64,000 bases of DNA from NAT127 sp034717695. GTDB lineage: Bacteria > Pseudomonadota > Gammaproteobacteria > Pseudomonadales > Porticoccaceae. The DNA lies in contig JAYELS010000072.1 in NCBI GenBank assembly GCA_034717695.1, forward strand, positions 24,567 to 88,566. Reading direction: 5' to 3'. The notes beneath the pieces are model-generated. The model ran no database searches and was not told the DNA's origin. It was given only the letters and a program-made list of their open reading frames with translations. Each line of letters starts with the position of its first letter. Positions within the stretch are counted from its first letter, which is position 1. A program made the translations under genes and the position numbers. This document shows positions 35,194 through 45,033 of this stretch, piece by piece.

Positions 35194-37398
35194 ATGAACC
35201 TGAATCTCAACGACGACCAACTGATGTTGCGGGACACCGTGGCCCGCCTGTTCAACAGCGAGGCCACCGCCGAGCGGGTGCGCGCCGCCGAGAACAGCCA
35301 GGGCCTCGACCCCGCCCTGTGGCAACAGGTGGTGGACATGGGCCTGCCGCTGATGCGCGCCACCGAGGCCGCCGGCGGTCTCGACCTGCCCCTGCTCGAC
35401 GCCGCCCTGGTGGCAGAGGAACTGGGTCGCACCCTGGCGCCGGTGCCGCTGCTGGAGGCCATGGCTGCGAACCGGTTGCTGAGCCTTGTCGACGCCCTCG
35501 GCGACAGAGTCGCCGAGGGGGCATTGTTCACCCTGCTGCCGGTGGAGATCCGCGGCGAGGAACCGCTGGTGGTGCCCTGGGCCGCGGCGGCGGACGGGGT
35601 GATCGCCCTCGAGGGCCAGCAGGTTCTGCTGATCGAGGGCCTGAGGGGGGATGCCCCCCGCAACCTCGCCAGCGCCGGCCATCGCCTCTGCTCCCTGGCG
35701 GGGGACGGCGCCGGCCGCCGCACCCTGCTGGCGGAGGGCCCCGAGGCCCGGGCGCACTTTCTCGCCACCGTCGCCGAATGGCAACTGCTGAGCGCCGCCG
35801 CCCTCGCCGGGCTCGCCCGCCGCGCCCTCGACATGGCCGCCACCTACGCCTGTGAACGGGAGCAGTTCGGTCGCCTGATCGGCGGCTATCAGGGCATCGC
35901 CCACCCCCTCGCCGACTCCCTCGCCGAGGTGGAGGGCCTGCAACTGCTGGTGTGGCGCGCCATCTGGGCCATCGCCGACAACCGCGAGGACGCCGCCGCC
36001 GGCATCCCCATGGCCCGCTGGTGGGCGGATGAAGCGGCGGGTCGCGCCGCGGCCCGGGCGCTCCATACCTTCGGCGGCTACGGCGTTTCCCTGGAGTACG
36101 ACATCCAGCTCTACTACCGCCGCGCCAAGGCCTGGTCGCTGCTCGGTGGCGATCCGCAACAGGCCCTCGCCGAGGTGGGGGAGCGGCTGTGGGGCGGCGA
36201 CCGGCCGCCCCTGCCGGCGGTCGGCGCGGTGGGCATCGATTTCGGCCTCGGGGCGGAAGCGGAAAAGATGGCGGCGGAAGTCCGCGCCTTCTTCGAGGCC
36301 AACCTCAGCGACGAACTGCGGGCCAAGGCCCACCACTCGGTGGCGGGCTACGACGAGGCCTTCACCAAAAAGCTCTGCGCCGCCGGCCTGCGCTACCCCC
36401 ACTGGCCGGTGGAATACGGCGGGCGCGGCGCCACGCCGTTCGAGATGGCGGCCCTCAACGCCGTGTTCGAGGAGTACGGCTGGGAGCGCATCACCGGGCC
36501 CGTCACCAACCAGGTGGCGTTCAGCGTCATGGGCTTCGCCCAGCCCGAGGTCAAGGACGAGATCCTCGGCCAGTTTGCCCGGGGCGAGGCCCTCGCCTGC
36601 CTCGGCTTTTCCGAGCCCTCCAGCGGCTCGGACATCTACGCCGCCAAGACCCGCGCGGTGCGGGACGGGGACGACTGGATCATCAACGGCCAGAAGATCT
36701 TCACCACCAGCGGCAACCTGGCCCACTACATCTTCCTGCTCACCCGCACCAACCCGGACGTGCCCAAGCACAGGGGCCTCACCATCTTCATGGTGCCCAT
36801 GGACCTGCCGGGCATCGAGATCCAGCCGGTGCACACCATCCAGGACGAGCGCACCAACATCACCTACCTGGAGAACGTCCGGGTACCGGACAGGTACCGC
36901 CTCGGGGAGGTGGACGGCGCCATGGCGGTGATGATGTACACCATGGAAATGGAACACGGCGGCGCCGACCAGTACCGCCTCAATTACCAGAGCATGCTCG
37001 ACAACGCCGTGGCCTGGGCGCGGGGCAACCGGCGCGGCGGCCAGCCCGTCATCGCCGCGGGCGACGCCCGCCTGCGCCTCGCCCGGGTGGCGGTCAAGCA
37101 CGAGGTGGCCCGGGTGCTGTGCTACCGCTCCCTGTGGGCCTCCCACCACAGGGTACCGGGGCGCAGCCACTTCGGCCCGGTCTCCAAGCTGTTCACCACC
37201 GAGGCCTATCTGCAGGATTCCCGGGAGTTGATGAACCTGGCGGCGCCCTGGTCCCTGTTCGAGGACCGCCACGGCGCCGGCCACATCGAGCTCGGCTACC
37301 GCCAGTCCATCGGCACCACCATCTACGGGGGCACCAGCGAGATCATGCGCAGCCTGATTGCGGAGCACGGGTTGGGGCTGCCAAAATCGCGGTCGTAG
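35194..37398 (+). CDS. fused double acyl-CoA dehydrogenase (FadE34-like architecture)
   Basis: A 734-aa fusion of two acyl-CoA dehydrogenase units. Residues 1-345 form a beta-like unit with no GFSEP motif but with the dimer motif CEREQFGRLIGGYQGIAH. Residues 350-734 form an alpha-like unit with LGFSEPSSGSDIYAAKT, WIINGQKIFTT and, at the end, IYGGTSEIMR. As in FadE34 of Mycobacterium tuberculosis, as I recall, one chain combines what the two preceding genes supply separately. The usual Glu of the catalytic motif is Gly. It starts 9 bp after the ligase gene. It is expected to desaturate the acyl side chain of a bulky CoA ester. Confidence 0.88.
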   Translation: MNLNLNDDQLMLRDTVARLFNSEATAERVRAAENSQGLDPALWQQVVDMGLPLMRATEAAGGLDLPLLDAALVAEELGRTLAPVPLLEAMAANRLLSLVDALGDRVAEGALFTLLPVEIRGEEPLVVPWAAAADGVIALEGQQVLLIEGLRGDAPRNLASAGHRLCSLAGDGAGRRTLLAEGPEARAHFLATVAEWQLLSAAALAGLARRALDMAATYACEREQFGRLIGGYQGIAHPLADSLAEVEGLQLLVWRAIWAIADNREDAAAGIPMARWWADEAAGRAAARALHTFGGYGVSLEYDIQLYYRRAKAWSLLGGDPQQALAEVGERLWGGDRPPLPAVGAVGIDFGLGAEAEKMAAEVRAFFEANLSDELRAKAHHSVAGYDEAFTKKLCAAGLRYPHWPVEYGGRGATPFEMAALNAVFEEYGWERITGPVTNQVAFSVMGFAQPEVKDEILGQFARGEALACLGFSEPSSGSDIYAAKTRAVRDGDDWIINGQKIFTTSGNLAHYIFLLTRTNPDVPKHRGLTIFMVPMDLPGIEIQPVHTIQDERTNITYLENVRVPDRYRLGEVDGAMAVMMYTMEMEHGGADQYRLNYQSMLDNAVAWARGNRRGGQPVIAAGDARLRLARVAVKHEVARVLCYRSLWASHHRVPGRSHFGPVSKLFTTEAYLQDSRELMNLAAPWSLFEDRHGAGHIELGYRQSIGTTIYGGTSEIMRSLIAEHGLGLPKSRS

Positions 37399-37409
37399 GC
37401 GATCTGTTG

Positions 37410-37451
37410 TCTGGCGTCTGGCGTCTGGCGTCTGACGTCTGACGTCTGACG
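37410..37451. repeat. six tandem 7-bp repeats
   Basis: Three TCTGGCG units followed by three TCTGACG units, ending in a partial copy. It fills part of the 109-bp gap between the fused dehydrogenase and the SnoaL-like gene. No ORF or hairpin depends on it. Confidence 0.9.
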
Positions 37452-37507
37452 CTGAGATGTAACGGCGCACTAGCCCTTCACTTCAACCCGACAATAGAAG
37501 GCATGAC

Positions 37508-38014
37508 ATGACCGACTCCCTCGAAAGCAGACTGGCAGCCCTGGAAAAACGCCTCCAGGTGGTGGAGGACCGGGAGGCCATCATCAAGCTCAAGGCCACC
37601 TACGTGAACTACAACGACGGCGGCTGGGACGGTCCCACCCACTGCTTTCCCGACGAGGTGGCGGAACTGTTCACCGAAGACGGCATCTGGGACGGTCGCC
37701 CCGGTGTCGGCTACGCATCCGGGCGCGAGGATATCCGCCGGCTGTTCCGGGATTTCCAGGTGATGCCCTTTATCATCCACCACGTCACCAACCCGCTGAT
37801 CGAGATCGACGGCGACAGCGCCACCGGCCACTGGCACGCCATCGTCACCGCCAACCTGCCGGACGGCACCGCCCGCTGGGTGTTCGGCCTCTACAAGGAG
37901 ACCTACGCCCGCACCCCCGCCGGCTGGAAGTTCAAGACCCTGGTGTTCGAAACCACCATCAACAGCGCCTACGAAGAGGGCTGGGGCACCGCCCGGGGTC
38001 CGAGCCAGGGATAG
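37508..38014 (+). CDS. SnoaL-like (NTF2-fold) protein
   Basis: A 168-aa protein with an N-terminal coiled helix (LESRLAALEKRLQVVEDREAI), then the D-E-V-A-E-L-F-T-E-D-G-I-W-D strand and IHHVTNPLIEIDGDSATG, as in SnoaL_4 domain proteins. It may be a small hydratase, isomerase or steroid-binding protein. It lies at the end of the acyl-CoA dehydrogenase operon, though a 109-bp repeat-containing gap makes co-transcription uncertain. Distantly similar to the gene at 850-1296. Confidence 0.75.
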   Translation: MTDSLESRLAALEKRLQVVEDREAIIKLKATYVNYNDGGWDGPTHCFPDEVAELFTEDGIWDGRPGVGYASGREDIRRLFRDFQVMPFIIHHVTNPLIEIDGDSATGHWHAIVTANLPDGTARWVFGLYKETYARTPAGWKFKTLVFETTINSAYEEGWGTARGPSQG

Positions 38015-38128
38015 GAGGGTCGGGCGCCCTGGATGGGCGCAGCCGGACTTAACCGCTATACTGCGCGCCCCCGACCGGGCGCGCCCCCAGGCCCCGCCAC
38101 CCATCGATCCTTCCCCGACACCAGGCCC

Positions 38129-39379
38129 GTGCAAACCACCCTCACCACCGATGTGCTGATCCTCGGCGCTGGCGCCTCCGGCCTGATGTGCGCCCTCACC
38201 GCCGGGCAACGGGGCCGGCGGGTGCTGGTGGTGGAAAAGGCCAACAAGGTGGGCAAGAAGATCCTCATGTCCGGGGGCGGCAAGTGCAATTTCACCAACC
38301 TGTCGGTGGAGCCGGACAATTTCATCTCCGCCAATCCCCATTTCGCCAAGGCCGCCCTGAAGCGCTACAGCCAGTGGGACTTCATCGAGCTGGTGCGGCG
38401 CCACGGCATCGACTACGAGGAGCGCAGCCACGGCCAGCTCTTTTGCCGCCACTCGGCGAAGGACATCCTCGCCATGCTGCTGGATGAGTGCGCGCTGGCC
38501 GGCGTCGCCATCCGCACCCACTGCGATATCACCGCCGTGGAAGCCCTCCCGGTGCAACAACATTCCGACCGACACGACGCCGAGGACCACCGCCCCCGCT
38601 ACCGGGTCAGGCTGCGCCAGGGCCAGGCCCAGCAGGTGATCGACGCCCACTCCCTGGTGGTGGCCACCGGGGCCCTGTCCATTCCCACCCTGGGGGGCAG
38701 CGGTTTCGGCTACGACCTCGCCCGCCAGTTCGGCCTGCCCCTGGTGGAGCGCCGGGCGGGACTCGTGCCGTTCATGTTCAGCGATGCCATGAAGGGGGTC
38801 TGTGAACGGCTGGCGGGCCTGGCCCTGCCGGTCGCCCTGGGGTGCAACGGGCGCTCGTTCAGGGAGGCCCTGCTGTTCACCCACAGGGGCATCAGCGGGC
38901 CTGTGGTGTTGCAGATATCCAATTACTGGCAACCGGGGGACGAGATCGAAGTGGACCTTTTGCCCGGCGTCGACGCCGGGGAGCTGCTCGTTGCCGCCAA
39001 ACGCCGACAGGGCCGCCAGCGGCTGCGCACCGTGCTTGCCGAAAGCCTCGCCAAGGGACTGGTGCAGGAACTGCAAGCCCTGTGGTGGCCGGGGGAAGCG
39101 GAGAGGACCCTCGCGGAATTCGGCGACAAAGCCCTGCTCGCCATCGGCGAACGGCTCAACGCCTGGCGCCTCAAACCCTCCGCCACCGAAGGCTACCGCA
39201 CCGCCGAGGTGACCCTCGGCGGCGTCGCCACCGACACCATCAGCTCCCGCACCATGGAGTGCCGGGATCAGCCGGGCCTGTACTTCATCGGCGAGGTGCT
39301 GGACGTCACCGGCCACCTGGGCGGCTACAACTTCCAGTGGGCCTGGTCGTCCGGTTACAGTGCCGGCCTCGTGGTGTAA
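38129..39379 (+). CDS. BaiN/HI0933-type NAD(P)/FAD-dependent oxidoreductase
   Basis: A 416-aa flavoprotein. The dinucleotide motif LILGAGASGLMCA is at the N terminus, then VEKANKVGKKILMSGGGKCNFTN, the hallmark of the HI0933/BaiN family, and a C-terminal GEVLDVTGHLGGYNFQWA, also characteristic. Family members reduce conjugated double bonds in steroid dehydroxylation (BaiN) or have unknown housekeeping roles. The start is probably the GTG at 38129. It is widely conserved in gammaproteobacteria and may be a core gene rather than part of the catabolic regulon. Confidence 0.88.
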   Translation: MQTTLTTDVLILGAGASGLMCALTAGQRGRRVLVVEKANKVGKKILMSGGGKCNFTNLSVEPDNFISANPHFAKAALKRYSQWDFIELVRRHGIDYEERSHGQLFCRHSAKDILAMLLDECALAGVAIRTHCDITAVEALPVQQHSDRHDAEDHRPRYRVRLRQGQAQQVIDAHSLVVATGALSIPTLGGSGFGYDLARQFGLPLVERRAGLVPFMFSDAMKGVCERLAGLALPVALGCNGRSFREALLFTHRGISGPVVLQISNYWQPGDEIEVDLLPGVDAGELLVAAKRRQGRQRLRTVLAESLAKGLVQELQALWWPGEAERTLAEFGDKALLAIGERLNAWRLKPSATEGYRTAEVTLGGVATDTISSRTMECRDQPGLYFIGEVLDVTGHLGGYNFQWAWSSGYSAGLVV

Positions 39380-39412
39380 GATTGCCGCCCCCCGCCTGTA
39401 CCGTCCCCGACC

Positions 39413-41053
39413 ATGCTGCGACTGTCCGAACTCAAGCTGCCCCTCGACCACAGCGACGGGGAGCTGCGCGCCGCCATCCTCGCCGCCCTGGGCATCGATG
39501 ACGGGGAACTGCTGGCGGTCAGCGTCTTCAAGCGCAGCCACGACGCCCGCAAAAAGGACCAGATCCTGCTGATCTACCACCTCGACCTGACCCTGGCGGA
39601 AGGGGTCGAGGCCGAGGTGCTGGCCCGCCACCCCAACAACCCCCATATCGGCCCGAGCCCCGACACCCGCTACAACCCCGTCGCCCGCGCCCCGGCGGAT
39701 TTCCCCGCCCGGGAGGAACAGCGCCCCCTGATCGTCGGCTTTGGCCCCTGCGGCATCCTCGCCGCCCTGGTGCTGGCCCAGATGGGGTTCAGGCCCATCG
39801 TCCTCGAACGGGGCCAGGATGTGCGCCAGCGCACCCGGGATACCTGGGACCTGTGGCGCCAGCGCAACCTGCACAGCGAATCCAACGTCCAGTTCGGCGA
39901 GGGGGGCGCCGGCACCTTTTCCGACGGCAAGCTCTACAGCCAGGTGAAAGACCGCCGCCATCTCGGGCGCAAGGTGCTCACCGAGTTCGTCAAGGCCGGC
40001 GCCCCGGAAGAGATCCTGATGGTGAGCAAGCCCCACATCGGCACCTTCAAGCTGGTGAAGATGGTGGAGAACATGCGCGCCGAGATCGTTCGCCTCGGCG
40101 GCGAGATCCGCTTCGGCCAGAAGGTGGAGACCCTGCACCGGGAGGCCGGCGACGACGGCGCGGGGCGGCTCACCGGGCTGACCCTCGCCAGCGGCGAAAC
40201 CCTCGCCAGCCGCCATGTCATCCTCGCCGTGGGCCACAGCGCCCGGGACACCTTCGAGATGCTCCTGGCCCAGGGGGTGTTCATCGAACCCAAGCCCTTT
40301 TCCATCGGCTTTCGCGTCGAGCACCCCCAGTCGGTGATCGACGCCGCCCGCTTTGGTGCCAGCGCCGGCCACCCCATCCTCGGCGCCGCCGACTACAAGC
40401 TGGTGCACCACGGCGCCAACGACCGCAGCGTGTACAGCTTCTGCATGTGCCCCGGGGGCACGGTGGTGGCCGCCACCTCGGAGCCGGGCCGGGTGGTGAC
40501 CAACGGCATGTCCCAGTACTCCCGCAACGAGCGCAACGCCAACGCCGCCCTGGTGGTGGGAATCGACCCGGCGCGGGACTACCCGGGCCACCCCCTCGCC
40601 GGCATCGAACTGCAGCGGCGCCTCGAGTCCGCGGCCTTTGCCCTCGGCGGCGGCAACTACAACGCCCCGGCCCAAACGGTCGGCGACTTCCTCGCCGGCA
40701 GGCCCTCGACGGCGCTGGGGGCGGTGATCCCCTCCTACCGCCCGGGGGTCACACCCACGGATCTCTCCCCCCTGCTGCCGGACTTCGCCATCGCCGCGAT
40801 CCGCGAGGCGATCCCGGTGTTCGACCGCCAGATCAAGGGCTTCGCCATGGCGGACGCGGTGCTCACCGGGGTCGAGACCCGCACCTCGTCCCCCATCTGC
40901 ATTCGCCGCGGCAAGGATTTCCACAGCGTCAACACCCGGGGCCTGTACCCCGCCGGGGAGGGCGCCGGCTACGCCGGGGGGATCTTCTCCGCCGCCATCG
41001 ACGGCATCAAGGTGGCGGAAGCCGTAGCCCTGGATATCCTCGCCGCGGGCTGA
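39413..41053 (+). CDS. FAD-dependent dehydrogenase (COG2509 family)
   Basis: A 546-aa protein of the uncharacterised FAD-dependent dehydrogenase family. The N-terminal 95 residues (ELKLPLDHSDGELRAAILAALGI) form a small alpha/beta domain. The dinucleotide fold begins at VGFGPCGILAALVLAQMG, and SNVQFGEGGAGTFSDGKLYS is the family signature. The C terminus has YPAGEGAGYAGGIFSAA. The reaction is unknown. It is 33 bp behind the BaiN-like gene and is commonly conserved as a core gene. Confidence 0.88.
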   Translation: MLRLSELKLPLDHSDGELRAAILAALGIDDGELLAVSVFKRSHDARKKDQILLIYHLDLTLAEGVEAEVLARHPNNPHIGPSPDTRYNPVARAPADFPAREEQRPLIVGFGPCGILAALVLAQMGFRPIVLERGQDVRQRTRDTWDLWRQRNLHSESNVQFGEGGAGTFSDGKLYSQVKDRRHLGRKVLTEFVKAGAPEEILMVSKPHIGTFKLVKMVENMRAEIVRLGGEIRFGQKVETLHREAGDDGAGRLTGLTLASGETLASRHVILAVGHSARDTFEMLLAQGVFIEPKPFSIGFRVEHPQSVIDAARFGASAGHPILGAADYKLVHHGANDRSVYSFCMCPGGTVVAATSEPGRVVTNGMSQYSRNERNANAALVVGIDPARDYPGHPLAGIELQRRLESAAFALGGGNYNAPAQTVGDFLAGRPSTALGAVIPSYRPGVTPTDLSPLLPDFAIAAIREAIPVFDRQIKGFAMADAVLTGVETRTSSPICIRRGKDFHSVNTRGLYPAGEGAGYAGGIFSAAIDGIKVAEAVALDILAAG

Positions 41054-41123
41054 GGCGCCGGCCCCGGCGGCCAATCTCCGCTACACTACCTACCCCCAGC
41101 CACCACGAAGCATTCCCTTGACC

Positions 41124-42470
<1,347 letters not shown>

Positions 42471-42501
42471 CTGCTCAACCTCGTACAGCGCAGGAGCACC
42501 G

Positions 42502-42951
42502 ATGCACCCCGCAACCCTTGCACTGCTGTTCGCCGCCGCCCTGGCCGCGCCGGCCCTGGCTGGCCCTCCGGCCCCCATCCACCCCGACGAAGCCCCCTGG
42601 GGGAGCCCCCCCGCCCTGCCCGGGGTCTCCGGCGCCTGGCTGCTGGGGGCCGAGGGGCAGGCGGGGCTCTACCAGTTCCGGGTGCGCCTAGCCCCCGGCG
42701 CCAGGATCCCGCCCCACACCCATCCGGACGCGCGCAACAGCACGGTGCTGAAGGGCACCCTGTATGTGGGCTTTGGCGAGACCTTCGACGAAAACGCCCT
42801 GGTGGCGATCCCTGCCGGGGCACTTTACGTGGCGCCGGCGGGGCAGCCCCACTACCTCTGGGCCCGGGACGGCGCGGTGGAATACCAGGAAAACGGCGTC
42901 GGCCCGAGCGCCACCCAACCCCTCGGGGGCGACCACCAGCGCTCAAGATGA
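42502..42951 (+). CDS. secreted cupin-domain protein
   Basis: A 149-aa protein with a signal peptide (about residues 1-20, ending ALAGP) and a single cupin barrel: HTHPDARNSTVLKGTLYVGFG carries the HxH and Gly turns of cupin motif 1, and motif 2 follows as PAGALYVAPAGQPHYLWA. The conserved His residues can hold a metal. It is periplasmic, function unknown; the family is found in detoxification and stress genes. It follows the helicase by 31 bp. Confidence 0.72.
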   Translation: MHPATLALLFAAALAAPALAGPPAPIHPDEAPWGSPPALPGVSGAWLLGAEGQAGLYQFRVRLAPGARIPPHTHPDARNSTVLKGTLYVGFGETFDENALVAIPAGALYVAPAGQPHYLWARDGAVEYQENGVGPSATQPLGGDHQRSR

Positions 42952-43019
42952 CAGGGGCGTTTCAGGCCGTGCCGCGAAACCCCGCACCGGGACAGGACCT
43001 TGGGGGCACGGGGAAACCC

Positions 43020-43679
43020 CTAACCATCCCCCAGACTCTCCATGAAGCCCACCACATTGTCATACTGGGCCCGGCACAGGGCCTCGGCCCGGTCCGCGTC
43101 CCGAGCCAGCACCGCGTCGATGAAGCGCCGGTAGTGGTCGGTGAGCCCCGCCTCGTATGCCGCCAGCTGGCGGAAGTGGTGGCGATAGCGCATCTGCTGG
43201 ATATAGAGCTGCTTCCAGGCCTTCAGCAGCCAGGGGTTGGGGCAGGGGGCCAGCAGCACCTCGTAGAAGGTTTCCCGCTGACTGGTGTAGAGGTCGAGGT
43301 CGACGCCGTCCTTCATCAGGTCCGGCAGGGACTTGCTGGACACGTGATAGATGGCCAGCACCCGCCCCTCCCAGTCCAGATCCCCGTGGGCGATGGCGAG
43401 GCGCAGGCAGGGGATCTCGATCACCTGGCTGGCCTCCGCCAGATCCCGGAAGCCGGAGGTGGAGATGGCCGCCGCGCGAAAACCGGCGTTGCGCTCGATC
43501 TCCACCAGGCCCTCGGCGGTCAGCCGCGACAGGGCCTCCCGCACCGCCGCCTGGCTGAAACCCGCGTCCCGCTGGATGCGGGAGATATTGATGCGCTGCC
43601 CCGGCACAAGGCGGCAGGCCAGCAGGTCGTGGCGCAGGGCCTGGTAGGCGCGGTCGGTCACGCTGGCATCGCGGCCCAT
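43020..43679 (-). CDS. GntR family transcriptional regulator (FCD type)
   Basis: A 219-aa regulator. A winged helix-turn-helix occupies the first 70 residues (VTDRAYQALRHDLLACRLVPGQ, QAAVREALSRLTAEGLVEI), followed by an all-helical FCD ligand domain (residues 85-210). The ATG at 43679 has GGAGGAG 6 nt upstream. It is divergent from the luciferase-like gene at 43915. Three ATCATGCATGAT-like palindromes in the 235-bp gap are likely its own operators. Confidence 0.88.
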   Translation of the reverse strand: MGRDASVTDRAYQALRHDLLACRLVPGQRINISRIQRDAGFSQAAVREALSRLTAEGLVEIERNAGFRAAAISTSGFRDLAEASQVIEIPCLRLAIAHGDLDWEGRVLAIYHVSSKSLPDLMKDGVDLDLYTSQRETFYEVLLAPCPNPWLLKAWKQLYIQQMRYRHHFRQLAAYEAGLTDHYRRFIDAVLARDADRAEALCRAQYDNVVGFMESLGDG

Positions 43680-43708
43680 GGTTGCTCCTCCGGAGTTGCG
43701 GGAGGACA

Positions 43709-43719
43709 ATCATGCACGA
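43709..43719. promoter_or_regulatory. GntR-type operator copy A
   Basis: ATCATGCACGA, a partial copy of the palindrome ATCATGCATGAT, about 30 bp from the GntR start codon. Confidence 0.5.
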
Positions 43720-43784
43720 AAGCACCCCTTGGCTACAGTCCGATGGAAATTGCCTTGTTTCAACCGACTGTTGGCTGATAAATG

Positions 43785-43796
43785 ATCATGCATGAT
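43785..43796. promoter_or_regulatory. GntR-type operator copy B
   Basis: ATCATGCATGAT, a perfect 12-bp palindrome midway between the divergent GntR and LLM genes. Confidence 0.65.
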
Positions 43797-43876
43797 TTTT
43801 CAGGAAACCTGCCCTCCCCCGGTAACTCCCGGTTGCCGGGGGGAATGCCCCCTGAATATAATGCATGGGAACTCAA

Positions 43877-43888
43877 ATTATGCATGAT
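43877..43888. promoter_or_regulatory. GntR-type operator copy C
   Basis: ATTATGCATGAT, one mismatch from copy B, about 27 bp from the LLM start at 43915. Confidence 0.6.
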
Positions 43889-43914
43889 AAATCCAGCCCA
43901 CCGAGGACTCCCCC

Positions 43915-44964
43915 ATGAAAGTCTCCTACCTCGCCATGACCGCCTACCAGGGCCCCGCCCCCGGCCTCGAGGTGTGGCCCATGTCCCCCAGCATCTGCGA
44001 TCCCGAGGTCGCCCGCCGCTCCATGCAGGACACCCTCGACCTCGCCCGCCACGCGGAGGATCTCGGCTTTGACTGGGTGAGCGTTGCCGAGCACCACTAC
44101 GCCGCCTACATCATGAGCCCCAATCCGGTGGTGATGGCCGCCGCCCTGTCCCAGGTGGTGAAGCGCGCCAGGATCGCCCTGCTCGGCCCCCTGGTGCCCC
44201 TCAGCAACCCGGTGCGCCTCGCCGAGGAGGTGGCCATGCTCGACAACCTGTCCAACGGCCGGGTGGTGGTGCTGTTCCTCCGGGGCACCCCCCACGAACA
44301 CAACACCTACGACACCCCCAAGGAGGACACCCGGGGCATGACCCAGGAGGGCATTGACCTGATCCTCAAGGCCTGGCAGGAGCCGGAGCCCTTCGCCTGG
44401 CAGGGCAAGCACTACCAGTTCAGCACCGTCGCCGTTTGGCCGCGCATGTACCAGCAACCCCACCCCCCCATGTACGGGTCCGGCAACAGCGCCGAATCGG
44501 TCATCTTTGCCGCCAAGCGGCGCATGGGCATCGCCTTCTCCTTCGCGCCCCTCGACCAGGTGCGGGAGTGGGTGGACCTCTACCACGCCGAGGCCGCCAA
44601 GGAGGGCTGGACCCCGAGCCAGGACCAGGTGCTCTACCGGGGCCTCGCCTGCGTCGCCGACAGCGACCAGCAGGCGGAGGAGATTTTCACCGCCCACATG
44701 GGCGCCCAGGCGGAGGAAAAGGCCCGCCTGCAATCGAAGACCATGGGCGGCCCGCCGGTGGTGCCGCTGATCATGCGGCCCTATTTCCTCGGCGGACCGG
44801 ACACCGTCTTCCAGGGCTTCGCAGCACTGCGGGACGCGGGGGTCGGGGTGGTGGACATGAATTTCCCCATCGGCGATGTGGCCCAGCAAAAGGCGTCCCT
44901 GTCCATTTTCGGCGAGCGGGTGTTGCCCCTGGTGCACCGGGAACTGGCCCTGGCCAACGCCTGA
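43915..44964 (+). CDS. luciferase-like monooxygenase (LLM) family flavin oxidoreductase
   Basis: A 349-aa TIM-barrel flavoprotein. Key features are DWVSVAEHHY near residue 43, ALLGPLVPLSNPVRLAEE and DNLSNGRVVVLFLRGTPHE. This resembles the long LLM group that includes alkane- and ketone-oxidising monooxygenases. Its control by the adjacent divergent GntR regulator is suggested by the palindromes between them. It ends 12 bp before a bidirectional terminator. Only distantly similar to the LLM at 18931-19854. Confidence 0.87.
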   Translation: MKVSYLAMTAYQGPAPGLEVWPMSPSICDPEVARRSMQDTLDLARHAEDLGFDWVSVAEHHYAAYIMSPNPVVMAAALSQVVKRARIALLGPLVPLSNPVRLAEEVAMLDNLSNGRVVVLFLRGTPHEHNTYDTPKEDTRGMTQEGIDLILKAWQEPEPFAWQGKHYQFSTVAVWPRMYQQPHPPMYGSGNSAESVIFAAKRRMGIAFSFAPLDQVREWVDLYHAEAAKEGWTPSQDQVLYRGLACVADSDQQAEEIFTAHMGAQAEEKARLQSKTMGGPPVVPLIMRPYFLGGPDTVFQGFAALRDAGVGVVDMNFPIGDVAQQKASLSIFGERVLPLVHRELALANA

Positions 44965-44975
44965 CCCAAGGCCCG

Positions 44976-45021
44976 GGCAACAAAAAACCCGCCGGTTCGC
45001 GCCGGCGGGTTTTTTGTTGCC
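44976..45021. terminator. bidirectional Rho-independent terminator
   Basis: Perfect 20-bp inverted repeat (44976-44995 with 45002-45021) with a 6-nt loop. CCCGCCGG arms are flanked by AAAAAA on the left and TTTTTT on the right. It serves the convergent LLM (plus) and amidohydrolase (minus) genes. Confidence 0.93.
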
Positions 45022-45033
45022 ATGGAGATCGCC

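Noticed and set aside
33490..41074. Very long open frames (over 1,000 codons) on minus, opposite the acyl-CoA dehydrogenase and flavoprotein genes
   Set aside because: They are antisense shadows of high-GC genes with codon bias. They contain no family motifs, and the plus-strand products are full-length known proteins.
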